A stretch of DNA of 61,571 nucleotides from assembly GCA_964434575.1 (NCBI GenBank), contig CAYSWB010000010.1, positions 1 through 61,571 on the forward strand, in the 5' to 3' direction. This DNA is from DAORHV01 sp964434575. Lineage in GTDB: Bacteria; Patescibacteriota; Gracilibacteria; Peribacterales; Peribacteraceae. How positions within the stretch are numbered: position 1 is the first letter of the stretch; every line of letters begins with the position of its first letter. Of this stretch, positions 31,789 through 40,304 are shown one piece after another. The notes under the pieces are model-generated. The model saw nothing but the letters and a program-made list of their open reading frames with translations. It was not told the DNA's origin and ran no database searches. A program made the translations under genes and the position numbers.

Positions 31789-33864
31789 ATGGCCGACAAG
31801 GACAAAACTTCCGCAAGTTACGGAGCCGATAAAATTCAGGTTCTCGAGGGACTCGAGCCGGTGCGCAAGCGCCCCGGTATGTACATCGGTTCCACGGATC
31901 AGCGCGGATTGCATCACTGCGTCTACGAGATCGTCGACAACTCGATCGACGAGGCGATGGCCGGACATGCCAGCCACATCACCGTGACGCTGCACGACAA
32001 CGGCTCCGTCAGCGTGCTCGACGACGGCCGCGGTATCCCGGTCGATATCCACCCCAAGACCAAGAAGTCCGCGCTCGAAACCGTGCTCACCATCCTGCAC
32101 GCCGGTGGAAAGTTCGGCGGCGACGAGTCCGGATACAAGGTGTCCGGCGGTCTGCACGGCGTGGGTTCGTCGGTCGTGAACGCGCTTTCCAGCTACATGC
32201 GCGCCGAGGTCTACCAGAACGGTAAAGTCCACATGCAGGAATACGCCCGCGGCAAGCCCAAGGCCGACGTGAAAGTCATCGGCAAGACCGACAAGCGCGG
32301 TACCAAGATCACGTTCCAGCCCGACGATGAGATTTTCGACACGCTCGTCATGAGCCTCAACACGCTCATGTCGCGCTTCCGCCAGCAGTGCTACCTCACG
32401 CGCGGCATCACGATCTCCATCATGGATGAGCGCCAGAAGCGCCCCGAGGAGGACGTGGCCCTGCCTCGACTGTACCGCTTCTCGTTCGAGGGAGGCGTGG
32501 GCGCGTACGTCCGTCACTTGAACCACGACCAGCAGACCATCGGCGACGTGATCTGGTTCGAGAAAGACAGCGACGACGGCTTCGTGGAGATCGGCATGCA
32601 GTACAGCCAGGCGTTCCAGGAGCAGACCATCAGCTTCGCCAACAACATCCACACCAGCGAAGGCGGCACGCACATGACCGGCTTCAAGGCCGCGCTCACG
32701 CGCACCATCAACGCCTACGCCCGCAAGGAGCAGCTGCTGAAGGAGAAGGAGGAGAACCTCACCGCCGAAGACGTCCGCGAGGGTCTCGCCGCCGTCATCT
32801 CGGTGCGCCTGAAGGAGCCGCAGTTCGAAGGTCAGACCAAGAGCAAGCTCGGCAATGCCGAAATGAAGACCGTGGTCGAGACGGCCGTGAACGAGAAGCT
32901 GGCCGAATACTTCGAGGAACACCCCGGCGACGCCCGCGAGGTGGTCGGCAAGTGTCTGCTTGCCGCCCGCGCCCGTTTGGCCGCCCGTGCCGCCCGCGAC
33001 GCCGTGATCCGCAAGGGCGCGCTGGAAGGCATGACGCTGCCCGGCAAGTTGGCCGACTGCAGTTCCAAGGATCCCAGCGAGTGCGAGCTGTACATCGTGG
33101 AGGGTGACTCCGCCGGAGGCTCCGCCAAGCAGGGCCGCAACCGCGAGTTCCAGGCCATCCTGCCCATCCGCGGCAAGATCTTGAACGTCGAGCAGGCCCG
33201 TTTGGACAAGATGCTCGGCAACAACGAAATCAAATCGCTGATCATCGCCATGGGCGTGGGCATCGGCGAGGTGAAGGACATGAGCAAGCTGCGCTACGAC
33301 CGCATCGTGATCATGACCGACGCCGACGTCGACGGCGCCCACATCCGCACGCTGCTGATGACGTTCTTCTTCCGCCACTTCCCGGAGCTCATCAACACGG
33401 GTCACCTCTACATCGCCCAGCCGCCGCTCTATAAGATCCAGCTCGGCAAGGAGGTCCGCTACGTGTTCAACGACGCCGACAAGGAGAAGACCCTGAAAGA
33501 GTGGGGCATCGGCGCCAAGGACCTGGAAGAAAGCCAGACCGAGGAGCCGGGAGCCGAAGCGCCCGAGGCCGAAGCCGAGGAAGAGCAGCCCGCAGCCAAG
33601 GGCAAAGGCAAGAAAGGTGCCGTGGAAGCCAAGCCCAAGTCCCGCAAGCCCGCCATCCAGCGCTACAAGGGTCTCGGTGAAATGAACCCCGAGCAGCTGT
33701 GGGACACCACCATGGATCCCACCCGCCGCACCATGCTGCGCGTGACCATGGAGGACGCCGAAGCCGCCAACGCCATCTTCACCACCCTCATGGGAGCCGA
33801 CGTCGTGCCGCGCAAGAAGTTCATCCAGACGCACGCCAAAGGAGTGAAGAACCTGGATATCTAG
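31789..33864 (+). CDS. gyrB: DNA gyrase subunit B
   Basis: ATPase subunit of gyrase, which introduces negative supercoils. About 691 residues. GHKL motifs VYEIVDNSIDEAMAG and DDGRGIPVDIHPK, YKVSGGLHGVGSSVVNA, then the transducer and the TOPRIM domain with EGDSAGGSAKQGR, IRGKILNVEQ and DADVDGAHIRTLL. QPPLYK and RYKGLGEMNPEQLWDTTMDP complete the family. A 45-residue Glu/Ala then Lys-rich insert (EEPGAEAPEAEAEEEQPAAK...) separates YVF and RYKGLGEM. It is followed after 3 bp by a small orphan. Confidence 0.97.
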   Translation: MADKDKTSASYGADKIQVLEGLEPVRKRPGMYIGSTDQRGLHHCVYEIVDNSIDEAMAGHASHITVTLHDNGSVSVLDDGRGIPVDIHPKTKKSALETVLTILHAGGKFGGDESGYKVSGGLHGVGSSVVNALSSYMRAEVYQNGKVHMQEYARGKPKADVKVIGKTDKRGTKITFQPDDEIFDTLVMSLNTLMSRFRQQCYLTRGITISIMDERQKRPEEDVALPRLYRFSFEGGVGAYVRHLNHDQQTIGDVIWFEKDSDDGFVEIGMQYSQAFQEQTISFANNIHTSEGGTHMTGFKAALTRTINAYARKEQLLKEKEENLTAEDVREGLAAVISVRLKEPQFEGQTKSKLGNAEMKTVVETAVNEKLAEYFEEHPGDAREVVGKCLLAARARLAARAARDAVIRKGALEGMTLPGKLADCSSKDPSECELYIVEGDSAGGSAKQGRNREFQAILPIRGKILNVEQARLDKMLGNNEIKSLIIAMGVGIGEVKDMSKLRYDRIVIMTDADVDGAHIRTLLMTFFFRHFPELINTGHLYIAQPPLYKIQLGKEVRYVFNDADKEKTLKEWGIGAKDLEESQTEEPGAEAPEAEAEEEQPAAKGKGKKGAVEAKPKSRKPAIQRYKGLGEMNPEQLWDTTMDPTRRTMLRVTMEDAEAANAIFTTLMGADVVPRKKFIQTHAKGVKNLDI

Positions 33865-33867
33865 CCG

Positions 33868-34236
33868 ATGGTCGCCGTTACCCCCAAGCCGACGCTCGAA
33901 GGAACCCTTGGAACGCTTCGCCGCTATGCGCTGCAGATGACTCAAATGGAGCTGGCCGGCCGCCAGGCCGTCCGTGAGAAGGCGTTGCAGCTGAGTGCGA
34001 GGTTGCGTTCAGGGCTGCAGGGCATGGGCGGTCCGTTGATTGTGGACCGCTTCGACCAGCAGCTCGGAGCGGCGTGCGACGGCGAAACTGCCGCCGATCG
34101 CGCCACCGCCGCCATCCACTGTCTGACCGCGCTGGACGGCATCCGCGGTGCCGTCACCGCCGAGGTGCTCGCCAAGATCATCGGTATCGTGGGTTTGGAG
34201 AATGTTGCGTACCAGAGAGGCGGCGAGGCGGAGTAG
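33868..34236 (+). CDS. Small orphan co-transcribed with gyrB
   Basis: A 122-residue, mainly helical protein with no recognised family (GTLGTLRRYALQMTQMELAG; CLTALDGIRGAVTAEVLAKI). No signal or membrane segment. The ATG is 3 bp after the gyrB stop, so it must be translated from the gyrB message. Its linkage to gyrB suggests, but does not show, a DNA-topology role. Confidence 0.7.
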   Translation: MVAVTPKPTLEGTLGTLRRYALQMTQMELAGRQAVREKALQLSARLRSGLQGMGGPLIVDRFDQQLGAACDGETAADRATAAIHCLTALDGIRGAVTAEVLAKIIGIVGLENVAYQRGGEAE

Positions 34237-34283
34237 CAAGAAACACCCCGGCGTCGCGGCAAGGATGGTCGTGACGTTTCTGC

Positions 34284-34311
34284 TTGCGCTTTCCTGCAAA
34301 TACCCTACGCT
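34284..34311 (+). promoter_or_regulatory. Promoter TTGCGC-N16-TACGCT of cold-shock gene
   Basis: The -10 lies in a small inverted repeat ctacgc-taatg-gcgtag (34305-34321). It gives a leader of about 50 nt rich in T and C, with no Shine-Dalgarno. Confidence 0.5.
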
Positions 34312-34369
34312 AATGGCGTAGAAACAGATATTTCTTTTCTACAGTTCTACTTTTTCTCCCTTTTAACCC

Positions 34370-34567
34370 ATGGCTACGGGTACTATCAAGACCAAGACAG
34401 ACAAGGGCTTTGGTTTCATCACCGTCGAAGGCTCCGACGACGTGTTCTTCCACCACTCCGCTTGCGGTGGACAGTTCGACAACCTGCAGATCGGTCAGGC
34501 TGTGACGTTCGACCTTGAGCAGGGCCCCAAGGGTCCCAAGGCCTCCAACGTCGTTGTGGCTGCGTAA
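34370..34567 (+). CDS. Cold-shock domain protein
   Basis: A 65-residue single OB-fold RNA/DNA chaperone of the CspA family. The RNP1 motif is KGFGFITVE and RNP2 is DVFFHHSA; basic and aromatic surface residues are preserved. Such proteins melt RNA secondary structure. The gene stands alone with a strong terminator and a relatively long AU-rich leader, as common for csp genes. Confidence 0.96.
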   Translation: MATGTIKTKTDKGFGFITVEGSDDVFFHHSACGGQFDNLQIGQAVTFDLEQGPKGPKASNVVVAA

Positions 34568-34593
34568 GTTTCCACTCCGATATCAACAAAAAA

Positions 34594-34617
34594 GCGGGCC
34601 TCGGCCCGCTTTTTTTA
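34594..34617 (+). terminator. Terminator of cold-shock gene
   Basis: Arms gcgggcc and ggcccgc with a 2-nt spacer followed by seven T. Confidence 0.9.
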
Positions 34618-34651
34618 TGCCCGGTCGACGGGCGGAACATGCGAATGCGGT

Positions 34652-36001
34652 TTATCCCTCGCCCGGGTCGGTGAACTCACCGAGCTTGTCCTTGATGGTG
34701 TAGGTGTCCAGGTTCTCGATGCCCAGCATCTTGGTGACCTCCGGGATGGCCTTGTCGAACGCGATCTCCTTCTGCTTTCCGGCCGCCATGTCGCGCAGGA
34801 TGATCTTGTTGTTCTTCACCTCCAGCTGGCCCATGAGCAGCGTGTAGCGGGCCTGGAAACGGTCGGCCAGGCGCATTTGGCTCTTGAGGCTGGCTTCACC
34901 CAAAGCACCCACGGTGTGGACGCCCAGATCGCGCAGCTTGCTGACCAGCGGCAGACACTTCTTCTTGGCCTCCGGGCCCAGCTGGGCCACGAAGACGTCC
35001 ACCTGGTCCTTGTCCGGCGCCTTCACGCCGGCTTCCTGCATGTGCCACATGACGCGCTCCATGCCCACGGCAAAGCCCACCGCCGGCGTCGGCTTGCCGC
35101 CGAGCTGCTCGATGAGGCCGTCGAAGCGGCCGCCTCCGCCCACCGCGTTCTGGGCGCCGGTGGATTTGTCCCAGAATTCGAACACCGTCTGGTTGTAGTA
35201 GTCCAGGCCGCGCACGAGCGTGGGGTTGAGCTGGTACTTGATGCCAAGCTCATCCAAGTACTCCAGCAGCGTGGCGTGGTACTTCTTGCTCTCCTCGCCG
35301 ATGTACTGCTCCATGGTCGGAGCCATCTTCAGCAGGATCTGGGTGTCCTCCTCTTTGGAGTCCAGGATGCGCATGGGGTTGGTGGCCAGGCGCGCGCGGT
35401 CGCCCTCGGGCAGGTTGCGCTCCTTGCCGGCGAAGTAGTCCTTCAGCGCCTCCACGTACTTCTTGCGGTCCTCGGCCGAGCCGATGTTGTTCACCTGCAG
35501 GGTCAGGCGGTCGGCGATCTGCAGGTCCTCGAAGATCTTCTGCAGGGCGTGGATCAGCTGGGCGTCGATCGACGGGTCGGAGATGCCGAGCACCTCGAAG
35601 TCGAACTGGTGGAACTGGCGGTAGCGGCCTTTCTGCGGACGGTCGTAACGGAAGCACGGTCCGATGGCGTACAGCTCCACCGGCTGCGGGAGCTCCTGCA
35701 TGCCGTTTTCGATGTAGCTGCGGCAGATGCCGGCGGTGAACTCGGGGCGCAGGGCGAATTCGTCTTTTTCGTCGGAACCCTTTTTACTGACGGAAAACAG
35801 CTCCTTCTCCACCACGTCCGTGACGGCGCCGATGCTGCGCTCGAAGAGCTCGCGCTGCTCGAAGATCGGCGGATCGATACGTTTGAAACCAGCCTGGCGG
35901 GCGCGGTGACGGACGGCCTTCTTGATGTACGTGAAGTACTGGTGGTCCAACGGCAGGACGTCGTGGACACCACGCGGGGAACGGTATTTCGGCTGGGCCA
36001 T
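34652..36001 (-). CDS. hisS: Histidyl-tRNA synthetase
   Basis: Class II synthetase charging tRNA-His. 449 residues starting MAQPKYRSPRGVHDVLP. Motif 2 is FRYDRPQKGRYRQFHQFDFE; the HisA loop LVRGLDYYNQTVFEFW and motif 3 GVGGRFDGL-like GGGGRFDGLIEQLGG, AVGFAVGMERV are intact, followed by the anticodon-binding domain. A TGGACT-N17-TACACT promoter and a pyrimidine-rich leader (ccccttcttctctc) precede the ATG. Its own substrate gene, tRNA-His, is divergent 203 bp away. Confidence 0.97.
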   Translation of the reverse strand: MAQPKYRSPRGVHDVLPLDHQYFTYIKKAVRHRARQAGFKRIDPPIFEQRELFERSIGAVTDVVEKELFSVSKKGSDEKDEFALRPEFTAGICRSYIENGMQELPQPVELYAIGPCFRYDRPQKGRYRQFHQFDFEVLGISDPSIDAQLIHALQKIFEDLQIADRLTLQVNNIGSAEDRKKYVEALKDYFAGKERNLPEGDRARLATNPMRILDSKEEDTQILLKMAPTMEQYIGEESKKYHATLLEYLDELGIKYQLNPTLVRGLDYYNQTVFEFWDKSTGAQNAVGGGGRFDGLIEQLGGKPTPAVGFAVGMERVMWHMQEAGVKAPDKDQVDVFVAQLGPEAKKKCLPLVSKLRDLGVHTVGALGEASLKSQMRLADRFQARYTLLMGQLEVKNNKIILRDMAAGKQKEIAFDKAIPEVTKMLGIENLDTYTIKDKLGEFTDPGEG

Positions 36002-36120
36002 GAGAGAAGAAGGGGAATGATCGCGTCTCAAATGCGCGATTCACAGACGGGCAGTGTACCAACTCGTTGGGACAAAGTCCAGGGTTCCCGTCAAGTTACA
36101 GTATAGAGGCATCCCAGGGC

Positions 36121-36149
36121 TTCCGTTCGGGACAAAGCCATTGTATGCT
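36121..36149 (+). promoter_or_regulatory. Promoter TTCCGT-N17-TATGCT, likely tRNA-His
   Basis: Boxes end 55 bp before the tRNA. The segment also contains two copies of gggacaaag (about 36080 and 36130) of unknown meaning. Confidence 0.4.
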
Positions 36150-36204
36150 TTGCCGGCCCTGAACAGGGGTGTTGAAACCACCGAACCACAAGATTTTGCC
36201 GTAT

Positions 36205-36282
36205 GGCGAGCGTAGCTCAGCTGGTTAGAGCATCTGGTTGTGGTCCAGAGGGTCGCGGGTTCGAGTCCCGTCGCTCGCCCCA
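36205..36282 (+). tRNA. tRNA-His (GTG), CCA encoded
   Basis: Extra 5' G (36205) pairs with C at 36279, the tRNA-His identity element; the seven-pair acceptor is GCGAGCG/CGCTCGC. Anticodon loop TTGTGGT with GTG at 36260-36262. T arm CGGGT-TCGAGT normal. CCA is encoded at 36280-36282. Confidence 0.97.
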
Positions 36283-36306
36283 GAAAAAGATTCCATCCGT
36301 CTCTAG

Positions 36307-36903
36307 TCAGGCACCTTCACGTCGACACCCTTCATTTGTGAACTCCGAAGGAGCTCCAATGCGTCCTTTTTTTGGTGCAGCTTCAAAAAGCCATCTCCAA
36401 AAATCGTCAATGATTTTAGTGTCGTGAATATTTTTGTGCCCCTGAGTTGATGTGATCAATTTCTTGAATCGCGGCAGGATGTCGATTGCATCGTTTCCGA
36501 AATAATAGAATTCAGTAGCAATCAGGGCGTTTTTGCCACCAACATCGCGTTTCTGATGACTTTTGTTATGGAGAGCGCCTGCGACGCACTGCCATTTTCC
36601 CTTGTGATCTGTATGCCAAATATTATCTCCACGCCTTCCAATCTCTGCCCCCTGGATTGGCTTGCGGCTATGGAAAGTTGGATCGTTCCAATATTCTTGA
36701 TAAGGAAGCACGCTGTCTATTTTCATTGCGTAAATAAGCTTTCCGGCGACTTTAGATCCTGTCCGACCAGTGCCAATGACGATATCTCCGGGATGTGCTT
36801 TTCGACGGATAACGGGCTTGCAACACGACAGAGTGCAGTACCCTCCAAAGGGATTGGGTGCAAAACCAGAATCTACTCGAACAATATAGGTGGATAGTTT
36901 CAT
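36307..36903 (-). CDS. Nmad2-like predicted nucleotide-modification-associated protein
   Basis: About 198 residues from MKLSTYIVRVDSGFAPNPFG. The block DSGFAPNPFGGYCTLSCCKP, IRRKAHPGDIVIGTG strongly recalls Nmad2 (nucleotide modification associated domain 2), predicted in base-modification and phage-related systems. GGKNALIATEFYYFGNDAID is a further conserved-looking stretch. The gene is visibly lower in GC with different codon use, suggesting transfer. It sits 4 bp after the CopC-CopD gene on the same strand and ends 24 bp before the convergent tRNA-His. No integrase or methyltransferase partner is adjacent. Biochemical function unknown. Confidence 0.75.
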   Translation of the reverse strand: MKLSTYIVRVDSGFAPNPFGGYCTLSCCKPVIRRKAHPGDIVIGTGRTGSKVAGKLIYAMKIDSVLPYQEYWNDPTFHSRKPIQGAEIGRRGDNIWHTDHKGKWQCVAGALHNKSHQKRDVGGKNALIATEFYYFGNDAIDILPRFKKLITSTQGHKNIHDTKIIDDFWRWLFEAAPKKGRIGAPSEFTNEGCRREGA

Positions 36904-36907
36904 GACT

Positions 36908-39760
36908 TTATTCGTGGGCATCAATTTCAAATCTTGTAGTCACAACTTTTCCGTCGTGGAGGAATTCGCTGAACACCACATAGCGTCCCGCCGATGGCAA
37001 CGTGACGTAGGCAACGATATCCGGGCCGAAGCGCTCGGGCACCGCGACGTGCGGATGCACCGCAGGATCACGCGGGGTGAAGACGGCGTCGAACCAGTTC
37101 TGCGGCAGTTCGCCGTGCGTGTGCATGAGGCGGCGCAGGTCCTCGCGCACGATGGCGACGTGCATGGGCGCGGCCAGGTATTGGCGGATGTCGGTGACGG
37201 GTTTGCCGTCTTTGTGGATGCGATACGACAGCTTGAACGGCTTCTTGGCGACGATGCTTTGCGGCGCATCGAGCGTCACGTCGTACCCGCCGAACGTTCC
37301 AGCGCGTGCCGTGTCCGGCGCGGGGCGTTGCGGCGGAGCGCCGGTCACGTCCACGTAGAACTCCTGGCTGGCGGTCGTGGAGCGGATGGTGAAGTCCGTC
37401 GCGACCACGTAGCGGCCGGGTACCGGAAACGAAAGGCGGACCGGGAAACGGGCCTGCTCGCGCATGGCGCGGGTAACCGGCCCCGAGTCTTCCGGATGGG
37501 CGTGGAGCATGGTGCGCAGGTCTTCATTCACCGCGATGACGTGCAGGATGCGGTCATGTTCGCGCGCCAGGCTTTCTGCCGGGTTACCGTCCAGATCGGT
37601 GACGGAGAACGTGAGTGTGACCGGCTGACCCGCGTTGATGTTCGCCGGCGCGTCCAGGTCGGCGATGGCGTGAGCCGGCTTGGCGAACTCCACGAACGTG
37701 CGCGCGTCGGCGATGTGCGAGGCGCCCTGCCCCATGCCGATCATGCAGCCGAGCACCGCGGTCTGGGACGTCGCTTTCCCGTCGCGCATCGGCACGCTTT
37801 CGTGCCACATGCCGCCCGCTTTGGCGCAGGCTTCGGCGAATCCGCCGGAGGCGTGCATGGCGCCGTGGTATCCCAGCAGCAGGAGAATGACCGTATTCAC
37901 GGCCAGTACGAACCACAGTACGTCCATTTCCACGGCCGGCGCTTTGCGCGCATCGTCCGCCACGCGTACCCGCGAAAGCGTGAGCGAGGAGTGGCCCCTC
38001 AGCAGGATCGATGCGCCAAGCAGCAGCGTCGCCGCGGCGATGCAGAGCCATGCGAAGGCGTCCGGCGTGCGACCATCTTTTTTGGCGGCTTCGATGTCTT
38101 GCGGGTACGCCATGGTAAAAGTCGCGGTCGCGTCGTAGCCCCTCGGTTGCGGCAGCGTGACGGCCACCAGCCAGGTGCCCGGCGGGGAGAACAGGGACTT
38201 CGGCAGCGCGAAACCGCCTTGGAAGACCCGCGCGGCATCCGCCACGATCGGACCGATGCCTTCCCGCTCGTTGGAAAGCGTGATGGTCGGATTCTTCACG
38301 TCGGCCGGCATGCCGTCTTTTTCGGCGGCGATGAGCATCCGCCCGTCGTCGAAGCGGTCTTCGCCGAACGAAATCGACACCCCCTGGCTGTCCGCGTGTT
38401 GTTGGTACACATGGCCGTCGAACAGCGGCGGCGTGGTGATGATCAGGCTGCTGGAGACGAACAGCACGCCGATGGCGGTCATGGCTTCGGTCCACAGGGA
38501 ATAGCCAGCCAGTGCCAGCGTCTCATCGTCGGCTGTAGTCTTCGTGCCGAGCGCGGCGCGTGCGGCGGCCGGATCCAGCTTGCACTGGTGGTAGAGACGC
38601 AGTCCCGCGAGCAGCAGGGCGAACAACAGGAGCGTCAGCAGCCCCAAGCCCCAGTGGGTCGTGAGCAGGTTGGCGGGCGCTTTCAGGTGCAGCCAGACGA
38701 TGTACGCGCCCGTCACGCCGCCCACCGCCATCGCAACCGAGCAGAGTTTCGAGAGTGTTCCGAGCGCGAATGCCAGTGACTTTGCTTGCCCGGTTCGCAG
38801 CGCCGGCAGGAACACGTACGAGAATGCCAGCACGCCGCCGATCCAGACGTTTTTTCCGAGTACGTGCACCGCGTTCACCGCGACGGACAGTTCGGGCAGC
38901 AGGTGCGAAGCGGCGGCGTGGCTGACGCGTGCGCGCAGCAGCGCCAGCACGGCCACGAGCGCGAGCAGCACCCATTCGGCGCGCGTCATGCGCTGCGACC
39001 TGAGCACCCGCTTGGCGGCCAACGCCCAGACCAGCGAAGCGGCTGTGGCCGTGAGCATGCGGTACAGCGCGAATGCGCCGGTGTTGGTTCGGGTCAGACT
39101 TGTCATCGCCTGCGAAAACGGGACGTTCAGCGTGGCCGACAAATCCTGTGCGCCGAGCAACAGATACAGGGCGCCTCCCAGCACCGCGCCCCCGCAACCG
39201 AGCTTGATGAATCGCGACAACCGGCGCTCTGTCCATGTGCGCGCGTCCGGGGACATGGCGTGTTGCAGCGGCCGCCATAAACAGGCGAGCAGCAACAGTC
39301 CTCCGAGCAGCATCGCGTGGCCGAGGAGTTCCAGCCAAATCGCGGCCGCTTCCGGCGTCTTGGTGCGGTGTACCACCTGGAACTGCGCGCCATCGGTGCC
39401 ATCGCTTTCGGTGCCCACGAAGAAGCTGTATGCGCCCTTGGTGAAGTGGCCGTCATCGGCCGATACCGTCTGCCACGAGACCGTGTACGTTCCGGTGCCC
39501 GCGTCGCCGAGCGCCACGGAAATGGAACGCGGATCGGCGGGATCGACGGTCGTCTTTCCGGCATGGATCGCGCCGTTTGGTCCGTACACCGCAATGTCGC
39601 TGGCCGCCGGCTCGGCGCGTTCGCTGAAGCGGATCACCACGAGGTCGGGAGCGCGCTCCAGCTCCGCCGAAGCGGCCGGAAGGTACGACACCGGGGACGC
39701 ATGCGCGAATGCCGCGGCCGGAATCGCCAGCAGCGCGAGCGCGACGAGGGCGGACGGCAT
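36908..39760 (-). CDS. CopC-CopD fusion metal-handling membrane protein
   Basis: About 950 residues. After a signal peptide (LVALALLAIPAAAFA) the CopC domain starts HASPVSYLPAASAELERAPD (mature N-terminal His, a copper ligand in CopC). Then CopD-like helices (LLGHAMLLGGLLLLACLW; ALSLLRARVSHAAASHLLPE region), more membrane helices, a soluble segment, another helix pair and a long C-terminal part with His-rich stretches (DLRTMLHAHPEDSGPV, DLRRLMHTHGELPQNW) resembling repeated YtkA/DUF-like domains. Similar fusions (YcnJ) take up or handle copper. ATG 39760 is 5 bp after the upstream stop. Final envelope gene of the metal operon. Confidence 0.85.
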   Translation of the reverse strand: MPSALVALALLAIPAAAFAHASPVSYLPAASAELERAPDLVVIRFSERAEPAASDIAVYGPNGAIHAGKTTVDPADPRSISVALGDAGTGTYTVSWQTVSADDGHFTKGAYSFFVGTESDGTDGAQFQVVHRTKTPEAAAIWLELLGHAMLLGGLLLLACLWRPLQHAMSPDARTWTERRLSRFIKLGCGGAVLGGALYLLLGAQDLSATLNVPFSQAMTSLTRTNTGAFALYRMLTATAASLVWALAAKRVLRSQRMTRAEWVLLALVAVLALLRARVSHAAASHLLPELSVAVNAVHVLGKNVWIGGVLAFSYVFLPALRTGQAKSLAFALGTLSKLCSVAMAVGGVTGAYIVWLHLKAPANLLTTHWGLGLLTLLLFALLLAGLRLYHQCKLDPAAARAALGTKTTADDETLALAGYSLWTEAMTAIGVLFVSSSLIITTPPLFDGHVYQQHADSQGVSISFGEDRFDDGRMLIAAEKDGMPADVKNPTITLSNEREGIGPIVADAARVFQGGFALPKSLFSPPGTWLVAVTLPQPRGYDATATFTMAYPQDIEAAKKDGRTPDAFAWLCIAAATLLLGASILLRGHSSLTLSRVRVADDARKAPAVEMDVLWFVLAVNTVILLLLGYHGAMHASGGFAEACAKAGGMWHESVPMRDGKATSQTAVLGCMIGMGQGASHIADARTFVEFAKPAHAIADLDAPANINAGQPVTLTFSVTDLDGNPAESLAREHDRILHVIAVNEDLRTMLHAHPEDSGPVTRAMREQARFPVRLSFPVPGRYVVATDFTIRSTTASQEFYVDVTGAPPQRPAPDTARAGTFGGYDVTLDAPQSIVAKKPFKLSYRIHKDGKPVTDIRQYLAAPMHVAIVREDLRRLMHTHGELPQNWFDAVFTPRDPAVHPHVAVPERFGPDIVAYVTLPSAGRYVVFSEFLHDGKVVTTRFEIDAHE

Positions 39761-39765
39761 GCTTT

Positions 39766-40281
39766 TCACCGGCGTTTGCTGAGCGGAATCCAGATGAATG
39801 CCCAGCCGATGAACGCGAAGAAGACGATGGAAATCGCCATGGAGACACGCTCCGGCGTGAACCACGGTTGTTCGCGTTCCACGATGAGCGGCGAAGTGTA
39901 CTCGGCGATCGCGACGCCGTCTTTGCGGAACGAGAGGGTCAGGTCATGCGGTCCGCCGCGTTCCAGGACGAGCGCTGCGTACGACAGGCGGTTACCGGTG
40001 CTCTTCACGGTTTGCGACAACACCTCCTTGCCTTCCCGCGTCACGGTCAGCACCGTCTCGTCGTACCCGGCGATACGCCAATTGAACGTCTCGGGTTGTT
40101 CGATGAGCCCGAAGGTGCACATCGTTTCGCGCCCCGGTTCGATCACCATCGCCTCGCAGCCGAAGTCGATGAGCATGCCGTCCTCGGTGGCCACCTCGAA
40201 CCCTTGTCCCGCCACATGAGCGTGCGCCGTGCCCGCAAGGGCGAACAGGAGAACCGCCGTCAGCAAACGGATCGTGGTCAT
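39766..40281 (-). CDS. Secreted/anchored orphan of the metal operon
   Basis: 171 residues: signal peptide (TAVLLFALAGTAHAHVAG), a beta-rich extracytoplasmic domain with two Cys (FGCEAMVIEPGRETMCTF) and a C-terminal membrane helix (ISIVFFAFIGWAFIWIPL) with KRR stop. The His just after the signal peptide is reminiscent of metal-binding N-termini. Leaderless promoter (TAGAAT 6 nt upstream). It lies between the His-rich gene and CopC-CopD, so a metal role is inferred. Confidence 0.75.
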   Translation of the reverse strand: MTTIRLLTAVLLFALAGTAHAHVAGQGFEVATEDGMLIDFGCEAMVIEPGRETMCTFGLIEQPETFNWRIAGYDETVLTVTREGKEVLSQTVKSTGNRLSYAALVLERGGPHDLTLSFRKDGVAIAEYTSPLIVEREQPWFTPERVSMAISIVFFAFIGWAFIWIPLSKRR

Positions 40282-40287
40282 GCGTGG

Positions 40288-40293
40288 ATTCTA
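40288..40293 (-). promoter_or_regulatory. -10 box TAGAAT
   Basis: Minus strand, 6 nt before ATG 40281; leaderless internal promoter of the metal operon. Confidence 0.45.
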
Positions 40294-40304
40294 CCCGAGT
40301 CGGC

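Noticed and set aside
36205..36903. Integrated element using tRNA-His as attachment site
   Set aside because: No integrase and no direct repeat of the tRNA 3' end was found; only one gene looks foreign.
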